This document shows, piece by piece, positions 1-6,703 of a DNA stretch of 38,202 nucleotides (position 1 is the stretch's first letter; each line of letters starts with the position of its first letter). Source of the stretch: a virus. The stretch is taken from IMG/VR virus record IMGVR_UViG_3300044641_007763, positions 1-38,202 of that record. One strand, 5' to 3'. The translations under genes were made by a program, and so were the position numbers. The notes under the pieces are model-generated. The model was not told where the DNA came from and ran no database searches. It saw only the letters and a program-made list of their open reading frames with translations.

Positions 1-127
1 TAGGCTTGAGATTTGCACAGTTTTTACCAATTTTTTGCTCGGTTGCGTCAAAATCTAGCACAGTTTTGCCACCTACTACAGTCATATAGCCAACTAAATC
101 AGATTTTTGGATGACTAAGTCATACGA
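1..127. repeat. Terminal direct repeat, left copy
   Basis: Bases 1-127 are identical to bases 38076-38202. The repeat lies inside the coding sequence of the Sak4-like ATPase, and joining the two copies gives one uninterrupted reading frame, so the molecule is circular or circularly permuted. The length of exactly 127 is a common assembler k-mer overlap, so I read it as an assembly overlap rather than a biological terminal repeat. The unique circle is 38,075 bp. Confidence 0.95.
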
Positions 128-601
128 TGAGCCTTGAGCATTCGGACGCAATCTACGCTGCTCATTTTCCTCCTTTTCGCGAGCGTGTGCTATAAACACA
201 ACATTCTTGTTCATAGCTGTCAGGCGCCTGTGAAAGTCTTGGAAAGTCTTTTTTAGCTCGCCATACATCTGCATCGTGGCTTTTGCAAGCCTCGGCTCTC
301 TTTCAATAAGATGAATTGTGATATAGTCAAGCATAGAGCCTACGGTGTCAATAACAATTGTGTCGTATTCAGCAATGGCGTCAAAAAAGGTGTGCATATT
401 GTCACTAATATCAGCCCAGCTGCCAATAGGAATGTACTCTTGCCTGTAACTACTGCGGTGGTAGCCATTATCGAAATCAATAATGATTGGTTTTGATGCG
501 GTATTTGCCAAGGTAGTTTTCCCTGTTCCAGCGTCTCCATAAATTGTCACAGTTATTCCACCAATTACAACAGGCTCTGTCTTTTTTACGATACTAAACA
601 T
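1..601 (-). CDS. Sak4-like RecA-fold ATPase (AAA_24), N-terminal part; gene continues at 38075
   Basis: This is the first 200 residues of a 305-residue protein whose gene crosses the linearisation point. Walker A (GDAGTGKTT, residues 22-30) follows a short beta strand. Walker B is TIVID (81-85), and a later strand VVFIAHAR (134-141) looks like the sensor region. Proteins of this AAA_24/Sak4 type are phage single-strand annealing or recombinase-like ATPases that work with an SSB during phage DNA recombination and replication. A RecB-like nuclease follows the gene and an SSB-like gene is in the same unit, which supports that role. The start is the ATG at 601, overlapping the end of the HTH gene by 8 bases. 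The family assignment rests on motifs and context; a generic phage RecA-like ATPase is the alternative. Confidence 0.85.
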   Translation of the reverse strand, partial: MFSIVKKTEPVVIGGITVTIYGDAGTGKTTLANTASKPIIIDFDNGYHRSSYRQEYIPIGSWADISDNMHTFFDAIAEYDTIVIDTVGSMLDYITIHLIEREPRLAKATMQMYGELKKTFQDFHRRLTAMNKNVVFIAHAREKEENEQRRLRPNAQGSSYDLVIQKSDLVGYMTVVGGKTVLDFDATEQKIGKNCANLKP

Positions 602-836
602 TTGGGTTTTCCATTATTTTGTTAAAAAATTTCTCTATTTCTTGCTTATTTACAAAAAATTTTTGCTTTCCTTTGCTCGAAACTGTGATTTTTACATCAC
701 TTAGCTTTGGTTTTACTGTCCAAACTGCTGTTTTTTTGCGCCTAGTCCTGCCCGTTATGAGCATATTGATGTACCGCTGCGAACAATTGTACATTTCCGC
801 AGCCTCGCTTGTGCTTATCCACGTTTTTTGTTCCAT
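594..836 (-). CDS. Small helix-turn-helix DNA-binding protein, excisionase/MerR-like
   Basis: The product has 80 residues. The N-terminal part (residues 7-30: ISTSEAAEMYNCSQRYIN and on) has the pattern of an excisionase-type winged helix-turn-helix, and a basic TRRKK patch follows. The C-terminal half ends in a beta hairpin and helix typical of these small domains. It probably binds DNA as a transcriptional regulator or replication accessory. No integrase is present, so an excisionase function is unlikely. The start is set by GGAG 4 bases before the ATG, and the gene overlaps the ATPase start. The fold call is reasonable; the role is unknown. Confidence 0.75.
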   Translation of the reverse strand: MEQKTWISTSEAAEMYNCSQRYINMLITGRTRRKKTAVWTVKPKLSDVKITVSSKGKQKFFVNKQEIEKFFNKIMENPNV

Positions 837-852
837 AATACTCCAAATAAGA

Positions 853-1086
853 TTAAATAAACATTGCTATAATTGCAGTTCCTAACAAGAATAATGCTAG
901 TACCTGTGCTTTTAACATAAAATTTAGATCGCTGTACAATTTATCCAAGTCTCTGTCTGTCTTTTCGGCATACTCTTGCCATTCCTTTGCTAGTTTGGCA
1001 TATTTCCGCGCGTCTGACTTGGCAGCTTCATAGCGCAATGTCAAATTTGGCTCGGATATGTGTTTAAATTGATTAAGAGAATTCAT
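853..1086 (-). CDS. Small C-tail-anchored membrane protein, unknown function
   Basis: The product has 77 residues. Residues 15-55 are highly charged and probably a coiled coil (KYAKLAKEWQEYAEKTDRDL). They end in a single hydrophobic segment at residues 60-77, so the protein should sit in the inner membrane with its N-terminus in the cytoplasm. A GAGG sequence before the ATG supports the start. It lies in the early cluster of small genes, where phages often keep host-takeover or superinfection genes, but nothing here shows which. I do not recognise a family. Confidence 0.7.
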   Translation of the reverse strand: MNSLNQFKHISEPNLTLRYEAAKSDARKYAKLAKEWQEYAEKTDRDLDKLYSDLNFMLKAQVLALFLLGTAIIAMFI

Positions 1087-1119
1087 TTTGTCCTCACGAT
1101 AGTTAGTTTCTTAATGGTT

Positions 1120-1194
1120 TTAAATTGCCCAGAAACGCACCGTAAATTGTCTCAGTGCGTTCCTAGGCACTTCCTCAAATAATTTAACAGGCAT
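1120..1194 (-). CDS. Possible 24-residue peptide
   Basis: A 25-codon frame starts one base after the upstream stop (TAAG-ATG) and fills most of the 109-base gap between neighbouring genes. It encodes MPVKLFEEVPRNALRQ followed by FTVRFWAI. There is no good ribosome-binding site, so it could only be read by translational coupling. It may be chance. I list it because it is co-directional and the gap holds nothing else. Confidence 0.3.
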   Translation of the reverse strand: MPVKLFEEVPRNALRQFTVRFWAI

Positions 1195-1195
1195 C

Positions 1196-1861
1196 TTAAT
1201 TTTCGTTGCTAAAAAATGTGTTTTTGATAATAGCGTTGAGTTGGTCAACGTCGGTTGAGCCCTCGGGCACTATATTTTTGTACTGTTCGTACATGCTTGA
1301 CAGTTTTACCAATAGATTTGCTGTATATGTGTTCATTAAGATTGTTAGTTCTGGCAATTTTGCCTCGTGCTCTTCAATAGAGTCCTCAACTCTCTTGAGT
1401 TCGTCAAGCAACTGTGCGTACGGCTCAAATCTTCTCGGCTCTTCTTCAAAGATTCTTTCAACGTACTCATACAACTTTTGGCGATATTCGCTAGAGTCCA
1501 TTGTTTTTAACACATCAGACGCTGTAAAATTATTGTCAAATATGTCAATATCACTGTACATATCATCAATAAACTCATCGAATTCATCCTCCATGTCATC
1601 AATATGGTCGGTAGGGTCAAAGGAATCAATGTCGGCTTGAATTAATGGCAACTCAGCTCTGAGGTCTTCAATCAATTGCTCCTGCATTACTAGCTCGGAG
1701 TGTGTATTGTTGTACACTTCGAACATTCCTAGCAATAGGTTTGTTGGCTCTAACAGCTTTGAAAGCTCGTCTGGTGAAAAGATTGTAAAGTTAGATGTGT
1801 AGTATTTGAAAAAGTTGTGTGTAAATTGCACAGCAGATGTGATATTTGGTATCTTTTCCAT
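1196..1861 (-). CDS. Acidic helical protein, unknown function
   Basis: The product has 221 residues from the ATG at 1861, chosen because GGAG stands seven bases upstream; the frame extends further but without an initiation signal. The protein is very acidic between residues 70 and 110 (DSFDPTDHIDDMEDEFDEF), and helices rich in Glu, Leu and Lys follow, some probably coiled coil. There is no enzyme motif or membrane segment. It is the longest of the early small genes. An acidic, DNA-mimic-like surface is possible but is only a guess. Confidence 0.75.
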   Translation of the reverse strand: MEKIPNITSAVQFTHNFFKYYTSNFTIFSPDELSKLLEPTNLLLGMFEVYNNTHSELVMQEQLIEDLRAELPLIQADIDSFDPTDHIDDMEDEFDEFIDDMYSDIDIFDNNFTASDVLKTMDSSEYRQKLYEYVERIFEEEPRRFEPYAQLLDELKRVEDSIEEHEAKLPELTILMNTYTANLLVKLSSMYEQYKNIVPEGSTDVDQLNAIIKNTFFSNEN

Positions 1862-1901
1862 TTTTTTTCTCCGATTAAATGTGTTTTTATTGTAATTTAA
1901 A

Positions 1902-2255
1902 TTAGAATCTTGTAGCAAGACCTGTTACTTGTGTAAAGAGTGGCTGTAATTGATCGAAATATACGTCAAAAAACCCCTCAACTGACTTGATTTTAACACC
2001 ATGTACTTTCATAAAAGTCAAGTCGTAGGTATCCATTGAGTTCAGTTTAATGTGTAAGGCATTGGCTACTTTGCTACCTTTGAACCGCACTACCAAGCCG
2101 TAACAGTCGGCTGGCAGGTAAAACTCAGCCGACACCATGTGTCTAAACAGGTTGCCTCCTAGCTGCTCAACGATAGTAGTGCCAACTTGCTTGTTAATTT
2201 CCATGTCCACGCTTGGTTTTATTGGACTGGGTTGCAAATTTTGTGAGTTTTCCAT
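1902..2255 (-). CDS. Conserved small phage protein of a widespread, uncharacterised family
   Basis: The product has 117 residues from the second of two tandem ATGs, which lies six bases after GGAG; a TTG further up is unlikely. The pattern TTIVEQLGGNLFRHMVSA, then a conserved beta-rich middle, then DVYFDQLQPLFTQVTGLATR at the C-terminus, resembles a family of about 110 residues found in many unrelated phages. The ending, a helix followed by FT-x-x-TGL, is its clearest mark. Its function is unknown to me. The family assignment is from memory of the pattern, not a search. Confidence 0.7.
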   Translation of the reverse strand: MENSQNLQPSPIKPSVDMEINKQVGTTIVEQLGGNLFRHMVSAEFYLPADCYGLVVRFKGSKVANALHIKLNSMDTYDLTFMKVHGVKIKSVEGFFDVYFDQLQPLFTQVTGLATRF

Positions 2256-2287
2256 CATTCTCTCCAAATAATAAGATAAAAAATTGA

Positions 2288-2590
2288 TTATAGCATGTAC
2301 AATTCTAGTGCTACAATATCTTCAAATAATAGCTCTAAGTAAGTTACGTCAGCAGCGGGCATGTTAGATACAGCGTAGTTGATAAATTTTGTCTTAGACT
2401 CTTCATACTCTTCATCACTTAGCGGGCAAAAGTCTTCACCTTTCATGTGATACTCCACAATCAAGTCGTCAGGGAATTCCTCGCAACGTGTGCGGCTGAT
2501 GTACTTACGTAAATTTTCACTAGACTCTTTGTATCGGAGCTCAAATGCTTTTTTACTTAGTCTAGATGCGGCGTGTTGTGCGTATGTCAT
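2288..2590 (-). CDS. Small acidic protein, unknown function
   Basis: The product has 100 residues counted from the ATG at 2590; the frame also opens at a TTG four codons earlier. Basic helical residues 1-40 are followed by an acidic half (LSDEEYEESKTKF and ELLFEDIVALELYML). There is no motif that I can name. It is co-directional with the early genes and begins 19 bases after the upstream 50-residue gene ends. Confidence 0.65.
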   Translation of the reverse strand: MTYAQHAASRLSKKAFELRYKESSENLRKYISRTRCEEFPDDLIVEYHMKGEDFCPLSDEEYEESKTKFINYAVSNMPAADVTYLELLFEDIVALELYML

Positions 2591-2608
2591 GTTACTACTC
2601 AAATAAAT

Positions 2609-2761
2609 TTAAAAATACAATGAATTTCCATTTTCATCTAGGACATCTACTAGCCTGTCAAGATATTTCGAGGCGTACTGAAGAGCGTCGGCAAGGTTGT
2701 CAAATTTTAGTAAAATGTAGTGAGTTTTACTATTCATTCTTCTCATTACTAGCGTTGTCAT
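2609..2761 (-). CDS. 50-residue protein, first gene of the early unit
   Basis: This short frame has an ATG preceded by GGAT and lies 40 bases downstream of the proposed early promoter. The product begins MTTLVMRRMNSKTHYIL and contains an amphipathic helix around FDNLADALQYASKYLDRL, ending in a small beta hairpin (DENGNSLYF). The arrangement beta-helix-beta looks like a real small fold. The function is unknown. Being promoter-proximal, it would be among the first phage products made. Confidence 0.65.
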   Translation of the reverse strand: MTTLVMRRMNSKTHYILLKFDNLADALQYASKYLDRLVDVLDENGNSLYF

Positions 2762-2800
2762 TTTTAATCCGATAATTTAGTTGCGAATCAATTACAAAGG

Positions 2801-2832
2801 CGAACATAAGGAATAAGAGAACCGCCTCCAAA
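2801..2832 (-). promoter_or_regulatory. Candidate early promoter of the Bacteroidota type
   Basis: On the minus strand TTTG (2829-2832) is followed after 20 bases by TATGTTCG (2801-2808), which matches the Bacteroidota -33 TTTG and -7 TAnnTTTG consensus with one mismatch. It lies just after the late terminator and upstream of the first early gene, which is where a promoter is needed. Confidence 0.55.
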
Positions 2833-2856
2833 TTTATTTTTTAGTTCATGCTGAAA

Positions 2857-2893
2857 ATAAAAAAGGCGAATTCACTACGTTTGTGAACCCGCC
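2857..2893 (-). terminator. Rho-independent terminator ending the late unit
   Basis: On the minus strand an 11-bp stem (arms 2883-2893 and 2865-2875, two G-U pairs) with a 7-base loop is followed at once by TTTTTTATTTT. It stands about 50 bases after the last late gene. It isolates late from early transcription on the circle. Confidence 0.85.
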
Positions 2894-2942
2894 AACAATT
2901 CTTGATGGAAAAATTTTTTTTTATTTTACGGTAAATTTTTCA

Positions 2943-3140
2943 CTAGACATTCCCGCCCCCGCCGCCTTGATTCCCTAGCTCACCCGATAAATGAGCAAAA
3001 GTCTCAGCTACGTCATAAATTTCGCCAGAAATCATTACGATTTGCCTGTAAATATCCAATTCGTAAATTGAATTTACTAGCGTTTTTTGGACAAAAAATA
3101 TCGTACCATCGTTTATGTCCGTAACATTCATCTGTGCCAT
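2943..3140 (-). CDS. Small protein with poly-Gly tail, last gene of the tail module
   Basis: The product has 65 residues from the ATG at 3140, which has AAGG six bases upstream; the longer frame would overlap the previous gene by 169 bases. An acidic helical body (residues 15-50) is followed by NQGGGGGNV at the end. It closes the late operon just before the terminator, so a virion or tail-tip accessory role is plausible. I do not recognise a family. Confidence 0.6.
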   Translation of the reverse strand: MAQMNVTDINDGTIFFVQKTLVNSIYELDIYRQIVMISGEIYDVAETFAHLSGELGNQGGGGGNV

Positions 3141-3148
3141 ATTTTGCC

Positions 3149-3646
3149 TTAGTCTACTGTTAAAATTGCGGTGCCTGTTATCTTGGCTGTAGAATGAAAG
3201 GTGTAGGAACCCCGCACCTCTGGCACTAAATACAGGGTGGTTGATGTAGGTTGAAGCCCGTAAGGTACCGAAACTGCTGTATCTATCACAGCCGCGCCGG
3301 TTCCACCGTTCAACCAATTTGTATTTAACACGTCAATATAGCCGCAAAGGACGTTAAATTGTGTAGTATTGAAGGCTTGAGGGGAATTGCGCGCGGCGGG
3401 TGTTACCGATGAGCCAAAAAACCACAGTCGTAATGATGGTCTTTGCAACGTACCCGTGGTAGATTCATTTAAAATGATGCGCACTATCGTACCCGTGTCA
3501 CCAGCGAACCTTGAAGCGTTTGGGATTGCTACCGCAGCCGATGTGAGAATATCACCACTAGCGTAGGCAACGGTGTCAAGGGTACCAAAGTCGAATGTAG
3601 ATTTGACCTTGTACTCTCCAACCTGTCCTGAATAAAAAATTGACAT
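3149..3646 (-). CDS. Tail-tip or baseplate-associated protein, unknown
   Basis: The product has 165 residues and is beta-rich, with many Thr, Ser and Gly, as is usual for tail-surface proteins. AAGGA precedes the ATG. The centre (TIVRIILNESTTGTLQRP) and C-terminus (VPEVRGSYTFHSTAKI) look like strands of a jelly-roll or Ig-like fold. Its place after the large tail protein and before the end of the operon suggests a tail-tip component. This is context inference only. Confidence 0.6.
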   Translation of the reverse strand: MSIFYSGQVGEYKVKSTFDFGTLDTVAYASGDILTSAAVAIPNASRFAGDTGTIVRIILNESTTGTLQRPSLRLWFFGSSVTPAARNSPQAFNTTQFNVLCGYIDVLNTNWLNGGTGAAVIDTAVSVPYGLQPTSTTLYLVPEVRGSYTFHSTAKITGTAILTVD

Positions 3647-3657
3647 ATATGTGTTCC

Positions 3658-4389
3658 TTACAAGTTTTTGTTAAATATTGCCCTTTGAGCCTCGAATAAA
3701 TCAGCAAGCCTGAAAATTTGTAATGAAGCGTTTGTGTTTCCGCTTGTAAAACTGGCAAAAGTTGCTGTAGTGTACAACTCTACTGTCAGCCCGTACCTGC
3801 CGTTTGTGTTTACTAGCTCATTTTGGTTGGGAATATTGACAATAGTGCTGCCAGATACAGTACACCATTTCGAAGATGTGCGGTAGTCAATGTAATTATC
3901 ATAGGTTTCGCCAAATAATGTGTTATTTACATTGGTTTTTACACGCAGCCCCCAGTCAATGTTTCCGCTTATTGCCGTAGAATAATAGAATACACGCACA
4001 AAATACCAGCCCGTCTGATTGAACATTATGTATCTAGTGCGTTGGTCGTACCAAAAATTGTCGTTTCGCACAATAGGATTGGCAAAAGGAATAGATGCGG
4101 AAATACCGCCGCTTGGTCCAGACATGGCAAATTCCGTGATACCTGCCATTTCAAACGGGAAATTTTGAGCAGAGTGGTGTGCTTCTGATGCGCTTGCTAT
4201 ACCCGCCATTCTGGCTACGCCAATAGAGTCCGTGGTTTTTTCAAGCGAAACCCTGTCAGGGCTGTCAGCTGACTGTCTCAAAATAAATTCCGACTCATCG
4301 CTGGACATTTCTGTGTATGTTGTTCCTACTGGAAAAGCTAGCTGTTTTTTGCCTACTCCTTTTGGTCTTAATGGCTCGTTGTATTTCAT
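3658..4389 (-). CDS. Putative tail-tip or receptor-binding protein
   Basis: The product has 243 residues. The N-terminal 60 residues are polar, and the rest is beta-rich with aromatic strands (YIMFNQTGWYFVRVFYYST) as in C1q/TNF-like or other jelly-roll heads of phage adhesins. It overlaps the preceding large tail gene by 4 bases (ATGA), so the two are translationally coupled. A receptor-binding or baseplate decoration function fits, but no specific family is recognised. Confidence 0.6.
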   Translation of the reverse strand: MKYNEPLRPKGVGKKQLAFPVGTTYTEMSSDESEFILRQSADSPDRVSLEKTTDSIGVARMAGIASASEAHHSAQNFPFEMAGITEFAMSGPSGGISASIPFANPIVRNDNFWYDQRTRYIMFNQTGWYFVRVFYYSTAISGNIDWGLRVKTNVNNTLFGETYDNYIDYRTSSKWCTVSGSTIVNIPNQNELVNTNGRYGLTVELYTTATFASFTSGNTNASLQIFRLADLFEAQRAIFNKNL

Positions 4390-6236
4390 CCGTACATCCT
4401 TACACTAATGTTTACTTTTCCTGTGTAAACATCAAGTTTATGGTTGGTAATTACACCCGTACCTGTGTTAGAATTGTAAATTTTGGTAAGCAACGGGCTT
4501 AAACTGTTAATATCTACAGTACATTGCATTCCTACTTGGAAAAACGCAACGGCATCGTGAGTAGTTGTAAAATTTACCTCAACCTGCTTGGCAGAACCAA
4601 ACGCTTTGACCAAAGATACGGCAAGAGTGTATGGTAAACCAGCTGTTTGTTGTTCTATAATGAGTTGAGCGTTTGGGCTAGAATTGCCCCCGATGACAAC
4701 AATGTTGTAATCTAGGTTGATAGATTCAGTGCTACTGTATTTAAATAAACACTTAGTGTCAGGCTTTTCAACAGCGCCGTTGTTATTCCACACAATAGTG
4801 CCTGAATTAATGCCGTATTTTGGGTAAAAACGGTAAATGCCATCCAAACCGCCGTTGTCAGTTCTGGCTTGTCGGGATGTGGCGGAGCCTAGATTGTGAA
4901 AGACAATTTCCAAGTCCTTTCCATTGTCGGCAGACGTTCCCTGCTCTGAGTAGCTAATTTCCTTGGTATCTTTGTCGCCTTGAAGCATTGAGGATGATAC
5001 CGTTGCTGATTTTACTGTTTCCTGAAACATTTTAAATTCAGCTTTGTCAAGTATATTGGCACTATTAAATGTAATTCCTGAGCCTGTTTGTGGCTTTATG
5101 TAATCCGAGCTGTAGCTTGCATTAAAGGCTCCTGTAATTACACTCATAGAGTATTGAAGCCTGTAAATTTCAAGCGAGTTTTCAACTATTGATGTAATTA
5201 TCTCATAAACATTGGAATATTTAGACAACGCGTTTGGATCGGACAACACCCCGCCCTTTCTTTCAGCTACTCTGTTGCCGTCGTCATCATTTCTATACTT
5301 TACAATGTCAGGAATATAGCAAGGCTCATCAATTATTGTGGATGGTTGCTGATTTATATCGTTCCTAACTTGATAAAATGTCCAAGCCCGTTCAAACGGT
5401 ATTGGCAACGTCAACACACTAGACACATTCCACATTAAACTACGCATAAAATCAGAAAGCATTGTATCTAACAATGTTTTCCAATTCGTGAAGGTATTTA
5501 CAAAAAAGTTGTAGTCTTCAACAGCAAAGTCCACCGCTCTCAAGGGGTTCGCTCCATCATAAACAGCAAAATAATCACCTATTTTCAGCCTAGTTTTGCC
5601 TACGTTGAGCGATTCGGAAAAACCTGAGCCGAAATTCACCTGAGTAGTTTTTTTAAACGTAGACATGTATTCTACAAATAGATTTGAGGGAATGGCTTCA
5701 GTAATAGCACGGAATATGTCGAAACACTCTATTTTGTACTCAACCACCTCAGAGCTGCTTGTTATAGACAGCTGATTTTCGCTAGCGAATTTCTGAGCCC
5801 CAATAAATACAGGCCTTTGGCCGCTGCCGTCATTAACTACCAGAATAAACGTGTTAAAACGGGCAAAAGCTGTGGCTATTCCCTCAACGGTATCAATTTT
5901 TGCGCCTGTTGAACTATACGGGTTTGCGTTTTGCACGGTTCCCTGCAATAATGACTCTCGGAGCGCATCTAAAGCAGCGGTTCCTTGGCAAGCGTCAAGG
6001 TTTATTGACAATTCTAGGGTTTGGCTTACAAGCCCTGTGGGTATTTCACCAAGTTCTGTGTCAATACTCATGTTATCTAGCAGAAAGTCTTGTGGTAATT
6101 CAACTAAATTGAATGTATTTACACTAGATAAATTAGTATGTACTGTGCCTTCATTGGCGTCCGACGGCAAAATATACAAAGTATATTGCCAGTCCTGTTC
6201 GTCTGCAAACTGAGTATAGAATCTATTGTAAGGCAT
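4386..6236 (-). CDS. Large tail protein, probably tail tip/baseplate hub
   Basis: The product has 616 residues from the ATG at 6236, which overlaps the previous stop (TAATG) and follows an AGGGA sequence; an earlier Met would run 19 codons into the upstream gene. It has no membrane segment, is mainly beta in the N-terminal third and mixed later, and contains acidic and Ser-rich stretches around residues 400-450. Its position immediately after the tape measure and a 155-residue protein is where distal tail (Dit) and tail-associated (Tal-like) proteins lie in siphophages. I see no peptidase motif. The function is inferred from position. Confidence 0.65.
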   Translation of the reverse strand: MPYNRFYTQFADEQDWQYTLYILPSDANEGTVHTNLSSVNTFNLVELPQDFLLDNMSIDTELGEIPTGLVSQTLELSINLDACQGTAALDALRESLLQGTVQNANPYSSTGAKIDTVEGIATAFARFNTFILVVNDGSGQRPVFIGAQKFASENQLSITSSSEVVEYKIECFDIFRAITEAIPSNLFVEYMSTFKKTTQVNFGSGFSESLNVGKTRLKIGDYFAVYDGANPLRAVDFAVEDYNFFVNTFTNWKTLLDTMLSDFMRSLMWNVSSVLTLPIPFERAWTFYQVRNDINQQPSTIIDEPCYIPDIVKYRNDDDGNRVAERKGGVLSDPNALSKYSNVYEIITSIVENSLEIYRLQYSMSVITGAFNASYSSDYIKPQTGSGITFNSANILDKAEFKMFQETVKSATVSSSMLQGDKDTKEISYSEQGTSADNGKDLEIVFHNLGSATSRQARTDNGGLDGIYRFYPKYGINSGTIVWNNNGAVEKPDTKCLFKYSSTESINLDYNIVVIGGNSSPNAQLIIEQQTAGLPYTLAVSLVKAFGSAKQVEVNFTTTHDAVAFFQVGMQCTVDINSLSPLLTKIYNSNTGTGVITNHKLDVYTGKVNISVRMYG

Positions 6237-6703
6237 TACACTAAATCCCTCGCGTAACATGTTAAAACCAATCTTTCGTTGCCAGATGTCCATTGCTTTT
6301 CATTAGATACATCATACCTAGCAAATACGAATGGAATAAGGTCTGAAGTAATTGGAAAATTTACTGTATCTCTGTAGCGGTCTGGCAATACCTTTGGAGC
6401 CGTCGGAGCAACTAGCCGCTTAAATTTGCGTTGTAGCACCACGTCCGTCAAATATAACACATTATCTGTAGTGATTGTGCCATAATCCCATGTAGAATTG
6501 GGCGAGCATGTGATTTCTAACACCCTACGGATGCGGCCTCTGTTGATTTCGCGCCCATTTATAGCACTTTTTGTATCAGATTCCATGTCGCTTGTGGGCA
6601 ATATACCCAAAATCGGCAACTCTACTGCCGTGTATGTTGGATTTCCCAACGAAAATGTGTCTGAGTCACAACCTTCAATTTTTATCCAAAACCTCCAACT
6701 CAT
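6236..6703 (-). CDS. Tail protein following the tape measure, possibly distal-tail like
   Basis: The product has 155 residues. The ATG at 6703 has an excellent AGGAGG five bases upstream and overlaps the tape-measure stop (TGATG). The protein is beta-rich, with a MSWRFWIKIEG start and a C-terminus ending in ERLVLTCYARDLV. The gene directly after the tape measure is usually the distal tail protein, the ring that links the tube to the tip. This one is shorter than typical Dit proteins and shares no motif that I can name. Confidence 0.6.
   Translation of the reverse strand: MSWRFWIKIEGCDSDTFSLGNPTYTAVELPILGILPTSDMESDTKSAINGREINRGRIRRVLEITCSPNSTWDYGTITTDNVLYLTDVVLQRKFKRLVAPTAPKVLPDRYRDTVNFPITSDLIPFVFARYDVSNEKQWTSGNERLVLTCYARDLV

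Noticed and set aside
594-836. Excisionase of a temperate phage
   Set aside because: No integrase, repressor or attachment site is found, so the HTH protein is not evidence of lysogeny.
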